Shown: one piece after another, positions 48,407 through 57,735 of the stretch
Position numbering within the stretch: the first letter of the stretch is position 1
How the letters are laid out: each line of letters starts with the position of its first letter
DNA from: Thiocapsa bogorovii
Lineage (GTDB): Bacteria > Pseudomonadota > Gammaproteobacteria > Chromatiales > Chromatiaceae
Assembly (NCBI RefSeq): GCF_021228795.1
Contig: NZ_CP089309.1
Span: forward strand, 62,001 to 126,000
Direction of reading: 5' to 3'
DNA length: 64,000 nucleotides
Made by a program: the position numbers and the translations under genes
The notes under the pieces: generated by a model
The model's database searches: none
What the model was told of the DNA's origin: nothing
What the model saw: only the letters and a program-made list of their open reading frames with translations

Positions 48407-49024
48407 ATGCACGCAACGATCACGGGCACGATGACCTTGTCCTTGGCGGCTACCCTCGCCTTGGCGCTCAACGGCGCCTCAGCCGACGAGGTCATGGATC
48501 AATTGGACGCGGCAAAGCAGGCATACGAGGCCGGGGAGCTCAGAACGGCCGTCGAGACCCTGGACGGCGCCGTCGAGGCGATTCGCGCACAGATCACAGC
48601 CGGACTTCTGACGCTGTTTCCGCCGCCTCTGGATGGTTGGATCGCGGACGAGGCGCAGTCACAATCGGGCGGCCTCGCGTCCATGTTGACCGGCACCCAC
48701 CTCAGCCGGCGCTATGCCCGGGAAGACGGCGCCGAGGTGACCCTCACCCTGATGGCCGATTCCCCGATGATGCCGATGCTCACCATGGCCATTTCGATGC
48801 CGTTCATGATGCAGGCCAACGAGGATCTCAAGAGCTTCTCGCTAAAGGGCGAGCGCGGCATGATGGAGCACACACCGGGCAGCGAGACCTACAAGATCAC
48901 CCTCATGGTCGGCAGCCGTCTTCTGGTACAGGGCGAGGGTTCCGGTCTGGCGGATGCGGCGCCGCTGGAGGAGTATCTGAATGCGCTGGACCTGGAGGCC
49001 ATCCAAAACGCCTTGACCGACTGA
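48407..49024 (+). CDS. Exported protein of unknown function
   Basis: A 205-residue protein with signal peptide (MTLSLAATLALALNGASA) and a helical mature start (DEVMDQLDAAKQAYEAGELR). Then comes a beta-rich part with repeated methionines (ADSPMMPMLTMAISMPFMMQ), which might bind copper or simply be hydrophobic packing. No cysteine in the mature chain. The ATG follows CGGAG by six bases. It starts 52 bases after bioB and ends at a double-hairpin repeat. No family recognised. Confidence 0.7.
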   Translation: MHATITGTMTLSLAATLALALNGASADEVMDQLDAAKQAYEAGELRTAVETLDGAVEAIRAQITAGLLTLFPPPLDGWIADEAQSQSGGLASMLTGTHLSRRYAREDGAEVTLTLMADSPMMPMLTMAISMPFMMQANEDLKSFSLKGERGMMEHTPGSETYKITLMVGSRLLVQGEGSGLADAAPLEEYLNALDLEAIQNALTD

Positions 49025-49224
49025 ACCGCGCTCGGAGCGGCATGCAGCGTTGCGTTGTGACGCTGCGCTCACCGCAACAAAGGGTCTCGGCAGGACGCGG
49101 TTCAGGAGATTTTAAGTGGTCGAGAATTGAATCTCTGAAGCCGCGTCAGCGCAAAGGCCCGCACACACACTCCGAGATCAATCCGGAACTCCGATGGCCC
49201 ATGACGCCGAGTGACGCGGTTTCA
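49022..49224. repeat. Double-hairpin intergenic repeat, copy 1
   Basis: Hairpin 1: TGAACCGCG (49022-49030) pairs with CGCGGTTCA (49096-49104), with GCAGCGT/ACGCTGC (49044-49050/49060-49066) inside. Spacer 49105-49135 is itself bracketed by GAGATT and AATCTC. Hairpin 2: TGAAGCCGCGTCA (49136-49148) pairs with TGACGCGGTTTCA (49212-49224), 12 of 13. The first arm starts on the stop codon of the gene at 48407; the last ends two bases before the epmA stop. The same plan recurs at 54155-54345. Confidence 0.75.
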
Positions 49225-49226
49225 CT

Positions 49227-50231
49227 TCACGCCCGCTCGATCGGAAATGCCAAGACCTGATCGATGTGCGTGGCTCCCATGGCGATCATCAACAAACGGT
49301 CGAGCCCCAGCGCGACCCCGCTGGAGGCCGGCATACCGGCCCGAAGTGCCGCCAGAAGCCGCGTGTCGGGCGGGATTTCGGCCAAACCGAGCCTGCGACG
49401 CTCGTCGCAGTCGTGCGCAAAGCGCGTCTCCTGCTCCGCGGCATCGGTCAACTCGTGAAAGCCGTTCGCCAGTTCCAAGCCCTCGAGGTAAAGCTCGAAA
49501 CGCTCGGCAACCGCCTGATCATCGGGCGGATCGGCGGCGGGTCGAATCCGCGCCAAGGCGGCCTGACTCGGCGGGTAGTCGCAGAGAAAACTCATGCATG
49601 AACGCCCGAGACGCGGTTCTAGACACTGGGTCAGCAGGAGATCGAGCCAGGCGTCGCGGTCGAGATCCAGACGATCGGCATCGGGAATCTCGGCCCTGAT
49701 TGCGGCCTCGCGCAAGGTCGGCGCAGGCGTCGTGAAGGGATCCAGGTCCAACACCTCGCGGAACAGGTCGCGATAGCAGACGCGCTGCATCGGCAGCGTC
49801 GGGCGTTGCAGTACGACGCGGACCAGTTCGGCCACCTCTTCCATGAGCTGACCGTAGTCCCGTCCCGGTCGGTACCACTCCAGCAGGCTGAACTCGGGGT
49901 GGTGACGTCTCCCGCGCTCGCCACCGCGAAAGACCTTGCAGATTTGATAGATCGGCCCGCTCCCGGCTGCGAGCAGACGCTTCATCGGGAACTCGGGCGA
50001 GGTCTGCAGGAAGAGCCTTCGATCGGCGTCGGACCTACCCCCCGATGAGCCACCGCAAAGCGAGAGACTCGCGAGCGCCGGATCCGTCGCTCCGGCGTGC
50101 GAGAGGATCGGCGTTTCGACCTCCATCACGCCGGCAGCCGCAAAAAAGGTGCGAATCCGGGCCAGCATCTCGGCGCGAGCACGTAGGATGGGGACCGTTG
50201 CACACGTCGACCAGACTTCGCAAGCAGGCAT
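49227..50231 (-). CDS. epmA: EF-P--(R)-beta-lysine ligase EpmA
   Basis: A 334-residue class II lysyl-tRNA-synthetase paralogue (PoxA/GenX) that adds beta-lysine to elongation factor P. It lacks the tRNA anticodon-binding domain. Motif 1 is GVMEVETPILSHAG, motif 2 KVFRGGERGRRHHPEFSLLE, motif 3 SGVALGLDRLLMIAMG. It lies 75 bases downstream of efp on the same strand, with epmB just beyond efp. The start at 50231 has no clear ribosome binding site, but it gives the normal N terminus. Confidence 0.95.
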   Translation of the reverse strand: MPACEVWSTCATVPILRARAEMLARIRTFFAAAGVMEVETPILSHAGATDPALASLSLCGGSSGGRSDADRRLFLQTSPEFPMKRLLAAGSGPIYQICKVFRGGERGRRHHPEFSLLEWYRPGRDYGQLMEEVAELVRVVLQRPTLPMQRVCYRDLFREVLDLDPFTTPAPTLREAAIRAEIPDADRLDLDRDAWLDLLLTQCLEPRLGRSCMSFLCDYPPSQAALARIRPAADPPDDQAVAERFELYLEGLELANGFHELTDAAEQETRFAHDCDERRRLGLAEIPPDTRLLAALRAGMPASSGVALGLDRLLMIAMGATHIDQVLAFPIERA

Positions 50232-50306
50232 CAGTAGGGACAGATCGACGGCAAGGACGCGCGGACAGCTCCGGTCGCGCCGGCATCGCTCGACCGTAGG
50301 TCGTCT

Positions 50307-50879
50307 TCAGCCCTCTTTGGCACGCGAGACATATTCGCCGGTGCGGGTATCGACCTTCACGAGCTCGCCGGACTGCACGAACAAGGGAACCCGCACCACC
50401 GCGCCCGTCTCCAGTGTCGCCGGCTTGCCGCCGCCGCCCGAGGTGTCGCCCTTCAGGCCGGGGTCGGTCTCGGTGATCGCCAGAACCACAAAGTTGGGCG
50501 CCTCGACGATGAGCGGTACCCCATTCCAGAGTGTCACCCTGCAGATATCCTCCTCTTTGATCCACTTGGCGGCATCGCCGACCGCATTCGCGTCGGCCGT
50601 CATCTGCTCGAAGGTGGCGGGGTCCATGAAGTGCCACTCCTCGCCGTCGTTGTAGAGATACTGCATGTCGGTATCATGGACGTCGGCAGCCTCCACCGTA
50701 TCGCCCGACTTGAAGGTCTTCTCAACGGTCCGCCCGGTCTTGAGGTTGCGCACCCGCACGCGGTTGAATGCCTGGCCCTTGCCCGGCTTGACGAATTCGT
50801 TCTCGACGATGTTGTAAGGATCGCCGTCCAACATGATCTTGAGTCCGCCCTTGAACTCGCTGGTACTGTAAAAGGCCAT
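50307..50879 (-). CDS. efp: Elongation factor P
   Basis: A 190-residue translation factor that relieves ribosome stalling at polyproline. The N-terminal KOW-like domain has the loop [16 protein letters not shown], in which the tip lysine (KPGKGQ) is the site of beta-lysylation by EpmA/EpmB. Two OB-type domains follow ([39 protein letters not shown], the C-terminal signature). Start at 50879 has GAGGAC upstream. Divergent from epmB. Confidence 0.97.
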   Translation of the reverse strand: MAFYSTSEFKGGLKIMLDGDPYNIVENEFVKPGKGQAFNRVRVRNLKTGRTVEKTFKSGDTVEAADVHDTDMQYLYNDGEEWHFMDPATFEQMTADANAVGDAAKWIKEEDICRVTLWNGVPLIVEAPNFVVLAITETDPGLKGDTSGGGGKPATLETGAVVRVPLFVQSGELVKVDTRTGEYVSRAKEG

Positions 50880-50913
50880 ATCGTCCTCGTTGACTGTGGA
50901 GCTAAACCGCACA

Positions 50914-51987
50914 ATGGTACCGCGAAGTATCGCTGCTTGTCAGACCGCGACCCCGGATCCGTTCCCGCCGTCCGCGCGGGAACCGGCCTGGAAACAAGAC
51001 CTCGCCGAGGCCTACCGACACGCGCACCAGCTGCTCTCCGCACTCGGCCTGAGTCCGGAGATGATCCCGGATCTCGACCCCGTCGCATCGGGATTCCGGA
51101 TGCTGGTCCCGCGCGATTTTGCTGCCTTGATGACACCGGGCGACCCTCGCGACCCCTTGCTCAGACAGGTCCTGCCGCTCGGGGCGGAACGCGTGTCGGT
51201 CGCCGGATTCAGCCGCGATCCCGTCGGCGACATGTCCGCGGATTCCGGCCAAGGGCTGCTTCGAAAATACGCAGGCCGTGCCCTCTTGATCGTCACGGGC
51301 GGGTGCGCCGTCCACTGTCGTTATTGTTTTCGAAGGCATTTTCCATACGAGACGCTCGCTCGAACACCGGATCGTACGGCAGCAGCGGTGGCCTCCATCG
51401 CCGCGGATCGGGGGATCTCCGAGGTGATCCTAAGCGGCGGAGATCCCTTGATGCTCGACGACGATCGCCTCGGCGCACTGCTCGAGCGCCTGGAGGCGAT
51501 CCCGCACCTGAAACGCCTGCGGATCCATTCACGCCTCCCGGTGGTCCTGCCCTCTCGGGTCACCGACGCACTCTGCCGACGCCTGGCGAGCTCCCGTTTC
51601 GCCACCGTCCTCGTCATCCATGCGAATCATCCGAGCGAGCTCGGCGCCCGGGCCGAGGCCGCATTGCAGCGATTGCGTCACGCGAACCTGACCCTGCTCA
51701 ACCAAAGCGTCTTGCTTCGCGAGATCAACGACGCGGTCTCGACGCTTGCCGCCCTCAGCGAGCGCCTATTCGAGTGCGGCGTCCTGCCCTACTACCTCCA
51801 CCAGCTCGATCCGGTGGAGGGCGCAGCACACTTCGCGGTTTCCGACTCTCAGGCCTTGCGGCTCGGCGAGGCGTTGCTCCGGCGACTGCCCGGCTACCTG
51901 GTCCCGCGACTGGTCCGCGAGGTGACGGGTGTCGGCTCCAAAACCCCTCTGACCGAGGTCGCTCGGCTTGGGTCGCCGTTCTTGTGA
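50914..51987 (+). CDS. epmB: EF-P beta-lysylation protein EpmB
   Basis: A 357-residue radical-SAM lysine 2,3-aminomutase family protein that converts lysine to (R)-beta-lysine for EF-P. The cluster motif is [17 protein letters not shown]. The PLP-binding lysine is in the C-terminal [10 protein letters not shown], and [17 protein letters not shown] and [14 protein letters not shown] are typical. ATG at 50914 is preferred over the in-frame TTG at 50890; the GGAG box is somewhat far. It diverges from efp over a 34-base gap, so both promoters overlap neighbouring genes or are very compact. Confidence 0.94.
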   Translation: MVPRSIAACQTATPDPFPPSAREPAWKQDLAEAYRHAHQLLSALGLSPEMIPDLDPVASGFRMLVPRDFAALMTPGDPRDPLLRQVLPLGAERVSVAGFSRDPVGDMSADSGQGLLRKYAGRALLIVTGGCAVHCRYCFRRHFPYETLARTPDRTAAAVASIAADRGISEVILSGGDPLMLDDDRLGALLERLEAIPHLKRLRIHSRLPVVLPSRVTDALCRRLASSRFATVLVIHANHPSELGARAEAALQRLRHANLTLLNQSVLLREINDAVSTLAALSERLFECGVLPYYLHQLDPVEGAAHFAVSDSQALRLGEALLRRLPGYLVPRLVREVTGVGSKTPLTEVARLGSPFL

Positions 51988-52039
51988 ACGCGTTCGTTTC
52001 CCTAACGCACCGCGAAGCCCGATAATCGCGGAGACGACT

Positions 52040-54157
52040 ATGTCCCGAAACCTCGAGGATCACGCACCAGGTCGCATCATGTCTGCGCAACCCCCATTGC
52101 TCGCCTTGCTCCTGCTTACCGCCGACACCGCCGCCTCGGAGAGATTGGTGGAGCGCCTGCGTGCAACCGGACTTGCGGCCCGTGCACTCGTGACCGCGCG
52201 TGCGGATCGCTTAAACGATCTACTCGCACGCCGTGCCTTCGACATGATCCTGTGGTGGCGCCACGACGGTGACCAAGACCTCGCCGATGCTATTCGACGT
52301 CGCGGCGAACATGCTGCCGAGATCCCGCTCATCATCATCGCCGCAGACGCACCCGGCCGCGAGCAGGTGCTCGAGGCGCAGCAATTCGGGGCACGCGGCC
52401 TCGTCGCCCTCACCGACGAGGAGCAGCTTCTCTGGACCATCCGACGCGAAGCGAGCGACCTTCGACAACGTCGCCGATACCGTGAGCTGGCTGCCCGGCT
52501 CAAGCAGTGCGAACGGCGTTCCCGCGAGCTCGTCGACCATACCGGCGCCGCGATCGCCTACGTGCAGCAGGGTCTGCATCTCTACGCCAACAGCGCCTAT
52601 CTCGCGCTTCTCGGCTATCCGAACCTCGATGAGATCCAGTCGATCGCCCTCCTTGACCTGGTCGATCCCGAACAACGTGACGGTGTCCGCGATCTGCTGC
52701 AGAGCGCCGAACGCGCGGCCCATTCCGATCCGGTCGAGATCACGACACGCCTACAGACGCGCCGAGGCAAAGGGTTCGAGGCGCGCCTGTCCGCGGCGCA
52801 GGCTGTTCTTGACGACGAACCCTGCCTGCAATTGATCCTGGACCCCGCACGGCAGTCCGAGTCCCAGGCAATGACCGGCGACATGGCCTCGGATATCGCC
52901 GCCGCCCGCACGGCCTTCTTCGAAGAGATCGAGGCGCGTCTCGCCCCCGATCGCGCCGTTCCGCTGCCCTTTGCGGTCTTCTTCATCCGCTTGAGACGCC
53001 ATTCCGAGCTTCTACGCGATCTAGGGTTGACCCATGGGTTGGACATCGTCGACGACTTCGGCCCGATCTTGGCCTCGGTTACCGCCCAAGCCCATGCCTT
53101 TACACGGATCAGCGACGACGGCTTCGCAATGATCGTCGACGGTTTGGACGAAAAGGAAGCCGAGGCCCTGGCCGAGCACATCCGTGAGCACGCACGCCTG
53201 CCGCAGCGCCTTGCAACCAGCGGCCGCATCGCCCCGGACTGCGATATCGGATACTACCTGGTGAAAGGGCGTGCGGCCGCTGCGCAAGACATCCTCAACG
53301 CCGCTCACCGACTGTGCGTCTACAGCGCGGCAGCGCCCGGGGACTGTGCCGGCGGGATGCAGACCCCCACCTCGTTGGCTGCGCGAACCAAACAAACCGC
53401 CGTCGACGGCGATACCGAAGTTGCCGACAAGATCGCAACGGCGCTCGGAAACGAGCAGTTCAAGCTCGTCTACCAACCCATCATCAGCCTGATGGGCGAT
53501 AACCAGGAGAACTACAGCGTCCTCGTCCGCCTCCTCGACGAGAAGGGCGAGTTGCTGGAGGCCAAGGATTTCATCGGGGCGGCGATCCGACGGGGCCTGA
53601 TCGAGGAGATCGACAAATGGGCGATTCGCGACGCAGTCCGCGTGCTCGCCGAGCAACGCCGGGCCGGTCACAACCTTCGATTCTTCATCAATCTCGCCGA
53701 AGATACCTTCCGCAACCCGAGCATCATCCTGCATATCTGCGACTGTCTGCGCGAACTCGACGTGCGCGGCAACTGGCTTGCCTTTCAGTTTCAGGAAGAG
53801 TTGGTTGCGGAGAATCTTGCCAGTCTCGGCAAGTTGATCGAGGCCCTCAAGCAGATCAAATGCCGGGTCGCGATCAATCGTTTCGGCGCGACCAATCGGT
53901 CCGAGATGATCCTGCAGGCGCTTCCGGTCGATTTCGTCGTTCTGATGCCGGATTTTGCGCGTGCTCTTGCCGAGGATCCGGTCAAACAGCAGCGCCTCAT
54001 GACCATCGCCGATCTCGCACGCGAGTTCAACGTCAAGAGCGTGGTGACGGGGGTGGAGGACGCGCGAGCCCTCACCGTTCTCTGGACGGCGGGGGTCGAT
54101 TATGTCCAAGGCAATTTCCTGCAGCGTCCGTCGCCGACGCTCGACATTCAGCCCTAA
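52040..54157 (+). CDS. fimX: FimX-like degenerate GGDEF/EAL protein (c-di-GMP receptor)
   Basis: A 705-residue cytoplasmic protein: receiver-like domain (about 20-140), PAS (150-270), degenerate GGDEF (290-430; ISDDGFA where GGDEF would be) and degenerate EAL (470-700; YSVLVRL in place of EAL). Loss of both catalytic motifs and the C-terminal YVQGNFLQRPS match FimX, the c-di-GMP-binding regulator of type IV pilus assembly and twitching. The REC-like domain lacks a clear phospho-acceptor, as in FimX. The start has GAGA seven bases upstream. It follows epmB by 52 bases and ends exactly at the second double-hairpin repeat. Confidence 0.88.
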   Translation: MSRNLEDHAPGRIMSAQPPLLALLLLTADTAASERLVERLRATGLAARALVTARADRLNDLLARRAFDMILWWRHDGDQDLADAIRRRGEHAAEIPLIIIAADAPGREQVLEAQQFGARGLVALTDEEQLLWTIRREASDLRQRRRYRELAARLKQCERRSRELVDHTGAAIAYVQQGLHLYANSAYLALLGYPNLDEIQSIALLDLVDPEQRDGVRDLLQSAERAAHSDPVEITTRLQTRRGKGFEARLSAAQAVLDDEPCLQLILDPARQSESQAMTGDMASDIAAARTAFFEEIEARLAPDRAVPLPFAVFFIRLRRHSELLRDLGLTHGLDIVDDFGPILASVTAQAHAFTRISDDGFAMIVDGLDEKEAEALAEHIREHARLPQRLATSGRIAPDCDIGYYLVKGRAAAAQDILNAAHRLCVYSAAAPGDCAGGMQTPTSLAARTKQTAVDGDTEVADKIATALGNEQFKLVYQPIISLMGDNQENYSVLVRLLDEKGELLEAKDFIGAAIRRGLIEEIDKWAIRDAVRVLAEQRRAGHNLRFFINLAEDTFRNPSIILHICDCLRELDVRGNWLAFQFQEELVAENLASLGKLIEALKQIKCRVAINRFGATNRSEMILQALPVDFVVLMPDFARALAEDPVKQQRLMTIADLAREFNVKSVVTGVEDARALTVLWTAGVDYVQGNFLQRPSPTLDIQP

Positions 54158-54345
54158 ACTGCGCCCGACCAAATATGCAATGTTCGGGAGATTGGATCGG
54201 TCTCCGAGCGAGCGGCAACTGCGGGAGTCGGCGCAGTTTAGACGATTAAATAAAATGAGACTCTAAACCGCGTCACCGCCGCTGAGCGGGGTGCAGCAAC
54301 CTTTGGCTCACTCGGAACAGAACGAGCCTCTTCGGATGCGGTTTA
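54155..54345. repeat. Double-hairpin intergenic repeat, copy 2
   Basis: Hairpin 1: TAAACTGCGCC (54155-54165) pairs perfectly with GGCGCAGTTTA (54230-54240). A 23-base A/T-rich spacer follows (54241-54263). Hairpin 2: TAAACCGC (54264-54271) pairs with GCGGTTTA (54338-54345). The first arm begins on the TAA stop of fimX, and the last arm ends on the TAA stop of the convergent 5'-nucleotidase gene. Same plan, arm motif and dimensions as 49022-49224. Confidence 0.78.
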
Positions 54346-55314
54346 GCCGGGGTTTTCTGCGGCCTCGTCCGCTCGGATCGGCGGGTCACACTCCAGATTA
54401 GCGACCCCGTGCGGAACATGGCCGGTTGCCACATGACGGCTCGCCGCGTCGCAATGCACGCGCTGATCGTCGAAAAAGATATCCGCGTCGAATGCCGCGA
54501 GAAACCGCCCCTTCGCGAGCCCGCCCAGAAAAAGGGCCTCGTCGATGCGGATATCCCAAGCCCGCAACGTGCGGATCACGCGCTCGTGCGAGGGCGCGCC
54601 GCGCGAGGTCACGAGCGCGGTGCGCAGCGGCGATGCCTCGGGGGGAAAGAGTGCCTGAAGTTGATGGATCGCGACCAGCAAACCCTTGAAAGGACCGCCG
54701 GGTAAAGGTTCATGCGCAGAGGCCAGCTCGGTCGCGTTGAAGGCCTCGAGCCCCTCGCGACGGAAGAGTCGTTCGGCGTCGTCCGAGAACAGTACCGCAT
54801 CGCCGTCGAATGCGATTCGAACCTGATCGTCCTCCTCCGGACCCGCCGGAAAGGCCGCCGGCAGAACCGTCGCTGCGGCACACCCCGCAGTCAGGGCCGA
54901 GCGAACGTCTCTGGGATCCGCAGACAAAAACAGATGGGCACCGAAGGCGGAGACGTAGCGGTAAGGACTCGCTCCGCCCGTAAAGGCGGCCCGGGCGATA
55001 TCCAGGCCGTGATGATGTGCCGAGGTTAGGACTCGCAACCCCGTATCCGAGCTGTTGCGTGAAATCAGGATAACCTCGACGCGACCGCGATCGCCCAGGG
55101 CGGCATTGAGGCTCATGAGCTTCTTGGCAAGCGCGAAGGCGACGCCGGGCTCGAGGATGTCGTTCTCGTGTGCGACCTGATAGTCGCGATAGGCATCGAC
55201 ACCCTGAGTCTCGAACACCTGGTGAGACTCGCTGAGGTCGAAGAGTGCGCGCGAGGAGATCGCAACGATCAATCGCACGGATTCGGGGAGGCCCGGGTGC
55301 ACGGTCAACTCCAA
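54343..55314 (-). CDS. 5'-nucleotidase (NT5C1-like family)
   Basis: A 323-residue cytoplasmic protein of the bacterial 5'-nucleotidase family related to cytosolic NT5C1. Conserved blocks: VAISSRALFDLSESHQVFET, RVEVILISRNSSDTGLRVL, FTGGASPYRYVSAFGAHLFL, and HAD-like IAFDGDAVLFSDDAERLFR. It should release phosphate from nucleoside monophosphates. The full family length is present. It converges with fimX, the stops lying inside the shared hairpin repeat, and belongs to a long minus-strand gene run. Confidence 0.88.
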   Translation of the reverse strand: MELTVHPGLPESVRLIVAISSRALFDLSESHQVFETQGVDAYRDYQVAHENDILEPGVAFALAKKLMSLNAALGDRGRVEVILISRNSSDTGLRVLTSAHHHGLDIARAAFTGGASPYRYVSAFGAHLFLSADPRDVRSALTAGCAAATVLPAAFPAGPEEDDQVRIAFDGDAVLFSDDAERLFRREGLEAFNATELASAHEPLPGGPFKGLLVAIHQLQALFPPEASPLRTALVTSRGAPSHERVIRTLRAWDIRIDEALFLGGLAKGRFLAAFDADIFFDDQRVHCDAASRHVATGHVPHGVANLECDPPIRADEAAENPG

Positions 55315-55354
55315 CCGTGATGGGTCTAACCGCCGTTGCAGGGATCGCGATCGA

Positions 55355-55900
55355 TCACCAGGGCATGAACCAATTCATGAACTGCAACGGACGGCCGATG
55401 TTTTGATTCATCCCGGCCATGTCGTTGCGCATGGACGAGGTCGACATCGTCATCGCCTGCATCGAACGATCCATGGTCTGAATACTCGTCAACATCGGCT
55501 CCAGCGTATTCACGTCCCGCGCCATCGAGTCCACGCTCACCGCCATGGTGCGGACGTTTGCACTCATTTGTCCCATATTGTCCGAGATCGACTGCATGTT
55601 GCTGGCGAGCACCGTCATATTGGTATCGACACTGATGGCCAGATAGTGGACGTCCTTGGCGAGACTGAAGACCAGGTAGAACCCGTAGGCCGCGAGGATG
55701 ATGAAGGCAAACAGGCTGGGATAGACGATCAGTTCCCAGCGTTTTGCACTGGTCTCGAAGGCCTGGGATAGGCGGTCGATCGCAAAGGCATGGAGTTGTG
55801 TCTCGGTGACGCCCGCCGCCCGCGCGTCGGCCTCGGCTTTGTCTTGCGGTGCTCCGCTGTCCGAGGAATCGCCCGCCCTCGGGATCTCGTTCTGCGCCAT
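55355..55900 (-). CDS. Membrane protein with long amphipathic coiled coil
   Basis: A 181-residue protein: a polar N-terminal 55 residues (rich in Ala/Glu/Asp), one membrane helix (ELIVYPSLFAFIILAAYGFY), then about 90 residues with regular Met/Ser/Asn heptads (NMTVLASNMQSISDNMGQMS, VDSMARDVNTLEPMLTSIQT) typical of a parallel coiled coil, ending GRPLQFMNWFMPW. No known family. It lies between the orphan ParA gene and the 5'-nucleotidase gene. A scaffold role is conceivable but unproven. Confidence 0.7.
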   Translation of the reverse strand: MAQNEIPRAGDSSDSGAPQDKAEADARAAGVTETQLHAFAIDRLSQAFETSAKRWELIVYPSLFAFIILAAYGFYLVFSLAKDVHYLAISVDTNMTVLASNMQSISDNMGQMSANVRTMAVSVDSMARDVNTLEPMLTSIQTMDRSMQAMTMSTSSMRNDMAGMNQNIGRPLQFMNWFMPW

Positions 55901-56096
55901 GATTCGGGCCGATGCTTGATCAGTGATGAAAAATGTAGACGGGTTCGGCGAATCACCGCCCGCCTGCTCAAGAGCTTAACAGAATTGCGGCACGCGACAA
56001 GGAGGAGCGGCCGTTACCGGTCCATCGGACTCGAAATGTGGCCGCCGAGCTGCCGAACGAAACGGCGGGCGTAAATGAAGCGTCTGCGGCGACAGA

Positions 56097-56729
56097 TCAG
56101 CTGACGAGGTGCGGATAGAGCGTTGCCGCCAGTCCGAGGAACTCACGCGCTGCCTTCCCGCGTGACTCAAGCTCGAACACCGCCAATCCCTCGCTGAACG
56201 AGCGCCGAAACACGGTCCGTTGAGACAGTCTCGGCTTGATGAAGCGGATACCGGGAAGCGAGACCAGGGCAGCAGCGGCCTCGTTGGTCTCTCTTACCGC
56301 ATGATGGGTATCGCCTCGATTGATGAATCCGATAATATCGGGAGGCGTTTCACGCTCGACCGAGGCGATCAACTGGATAAAACGCTGGGTCGACCAAATG
56401 TCCGCCTGCGACGGCGGCACCGGGACCACGACCCGATCGCACAGGGCAAGGGCCATGCGCAGGCTCTCCATGTCCGAGGTCCCGACATCGATCAAGGTTT
56501 CGTCGGCCCCTTTCAGTTGCTCCTGCGTCAGGGCACGCTTATCGGACGTTTTCAGAACCGGATCGAATCCCTCCTCCTTGCGCACGTCGATGACGTCGGT
56601 GAGGGTCGCCTGAGGGTCGGCATCGATCAGCTGGATCTTCGCGCCAGCCATCGACAGCCAGACCCCCAGATTGAAGGTCAGGGTACTCTTGCCCGAACCG
56701 CCTTTCAGACTTCCGACGATCGTAATCAT
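56097..56729 (-). CDS. ParA/MinD-family ATPase, orphan
   Basis: A 210-residue P-loop ATPase with the deviant Walker A GSLKGGSGKSTLTFNLGVW (signature lysine KGGSGKST). DADPQATLTDVIDVRKEE and LIDVGTSDMESLRMAL give motif 2 and the switch; the usual DxPP is replaced by DVGT. No parB gene or parS-like repeat is adjacent, so it is unlikely to be the chromosomal partition ATPase. It could position a membrane or envelope complex, perhaps with the coiled-coil membrane protein downstream. Confidence 0.85.
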   Translation of the reverse strand: MITIVGSLKGGSGKSTLTFNLGVWLSMAGAKIQLIDADPQATLTDVIDVRKEEGFDPVLKTSDKRALTQEQLKGADETLIDVGTSDMESLRMALALCDRVVVPVPPSQADIWSTQRFIQLIASVERETPPDIIGFINRGDTHHAVRETNEAAAALVSLPGIRFIKPRLSQRTVFRRSFSEGLAVFELESRGKAAREFLGLAATLYPHLVS

Positions 56730-56776
56730 GACGTCCTTCCGCGTCCGCGTTCATCTCCCGATACCGACCCGAGGAA

Positions 56777-57556
56777 TCATTGTCCGGGCTGGGCTCCGGG
56801 CTGAGGCGTCTCCATACGCGTGTAACCTGCGGGAACCGCAAACAGATGATCCGGTTGGGGGCCGATCCGAATCGACTTGAGCTCGCGCACCCCACCCCCA
56901 GGGAATTCCTCGCGCACGGACAGTTTCAGCTCCGGATCGTACCACTGGAGCACCCGAGTCGGCTGCCGGTCGGGTGCGGTCGTGGTCATTTCCCATTTCT
57001 CCACCTCGCGCCCGTCGATGGTATCGGTACCGACCATCAGGAGCTCCATCTTCTCTCCATTGGACATCTCGTGTTTCAACGGAATCGCGCGCTCGGCGTC
57101 GATCCAGAGGGTCCCGGTCATGGATTGGCCCTCGTGGGTCATAACCATCTCCCATTTGACCGCCTTACGCCCCCCGACATCCTCCTCCCCGACACGGCTA
57201 CAGGTCAGGCCCGGCATGCCTGCACAGGGATCGGTCTCCGCGGTCGCGGGCGGCACGGGCCCGCCGCTCCCCTCCGCGGGCCCGCCCTGCTCCAGATAGG
57301 TCTGACGATCGGGGAAAAGCACCCACATCATTCCGCGATTCTGATCGATGATCTGAACGACCTCCTGACCCTGCTGCGTCATCTCCTTGCGCATGCGACC
57401 GTCACCGACAAACATCTTGACGGTTTCGACCTGCCCCTCCGGCGCTTGACTGACCATGTCCGCAGAGAACTGGACACCCGCGATCTCCGCATGCGCCATG
57501 CCCGCCAGGGCGGATGCGAGCGCCATACCCAACAAAGCCTGCGTTTGCGTTCTCAT
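56777..57556 (-). CDS. Exported DUF4412-like (LolA-fold) protein
   Basis: A 259-residue protein with signal peptide (ALLGMALASALAGMAHA). The mature part is an antiparallel beta protein of the LolA/DUF4412 type: FSADMVSQAPEGQVETVKMF, then RMRKEMTQQGQEVVQIIDQN, MMWVLFPDRQTYLEQ, and the repeat-like KWEMVMTHEGQSMTGTLWID and KWEMTTTAPDRQPTRVLQWY. Two cysteines (DPCAGMPGLTC) probably bond. Function unknown. It may share a transcript with the upstream RND system. Confidence 0.72.
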   Translation of the reverse strand: MRTQTQALLGMALASALAGMAHAEIAGVQFSADMVSQAPEGQVETVKMFVGDGRMRKEMTQQGQEVVQIIDQNRGMMWVLFPDRQTYLEQGGPAEGSGGPVPPATAETDPCAGMPGLTCSRVGEEDVGGRKAVKWEMVMTHEGQSMTGTLWIDAERAIPLKHEMSNGEKMELLMVGTDTIDGREVEKWEMTTTAPDRQPTRVLQWYDPELKLSVREEFPGGGVRELKSIRIGPQPDHLFAVPAGYTRMETPQPGAQPGQ

Positions 57557-57735
57557 CTGGTTTTATCCTCCCGTCGATCGGTGATCAGTCAATTCGACAC
57601 CCCGCCCCTCTCGATCAGGGCGTTTACGGCTTTACGCCGCAGCCCGCCTCTTCAAGGCTATGAACGACCGGCCCTTCTGTCATCCGCGTCACCCCGTGTA
57701 CCTCGCAGACGCGGTTTCGGGAAATCAGGCCCGCA

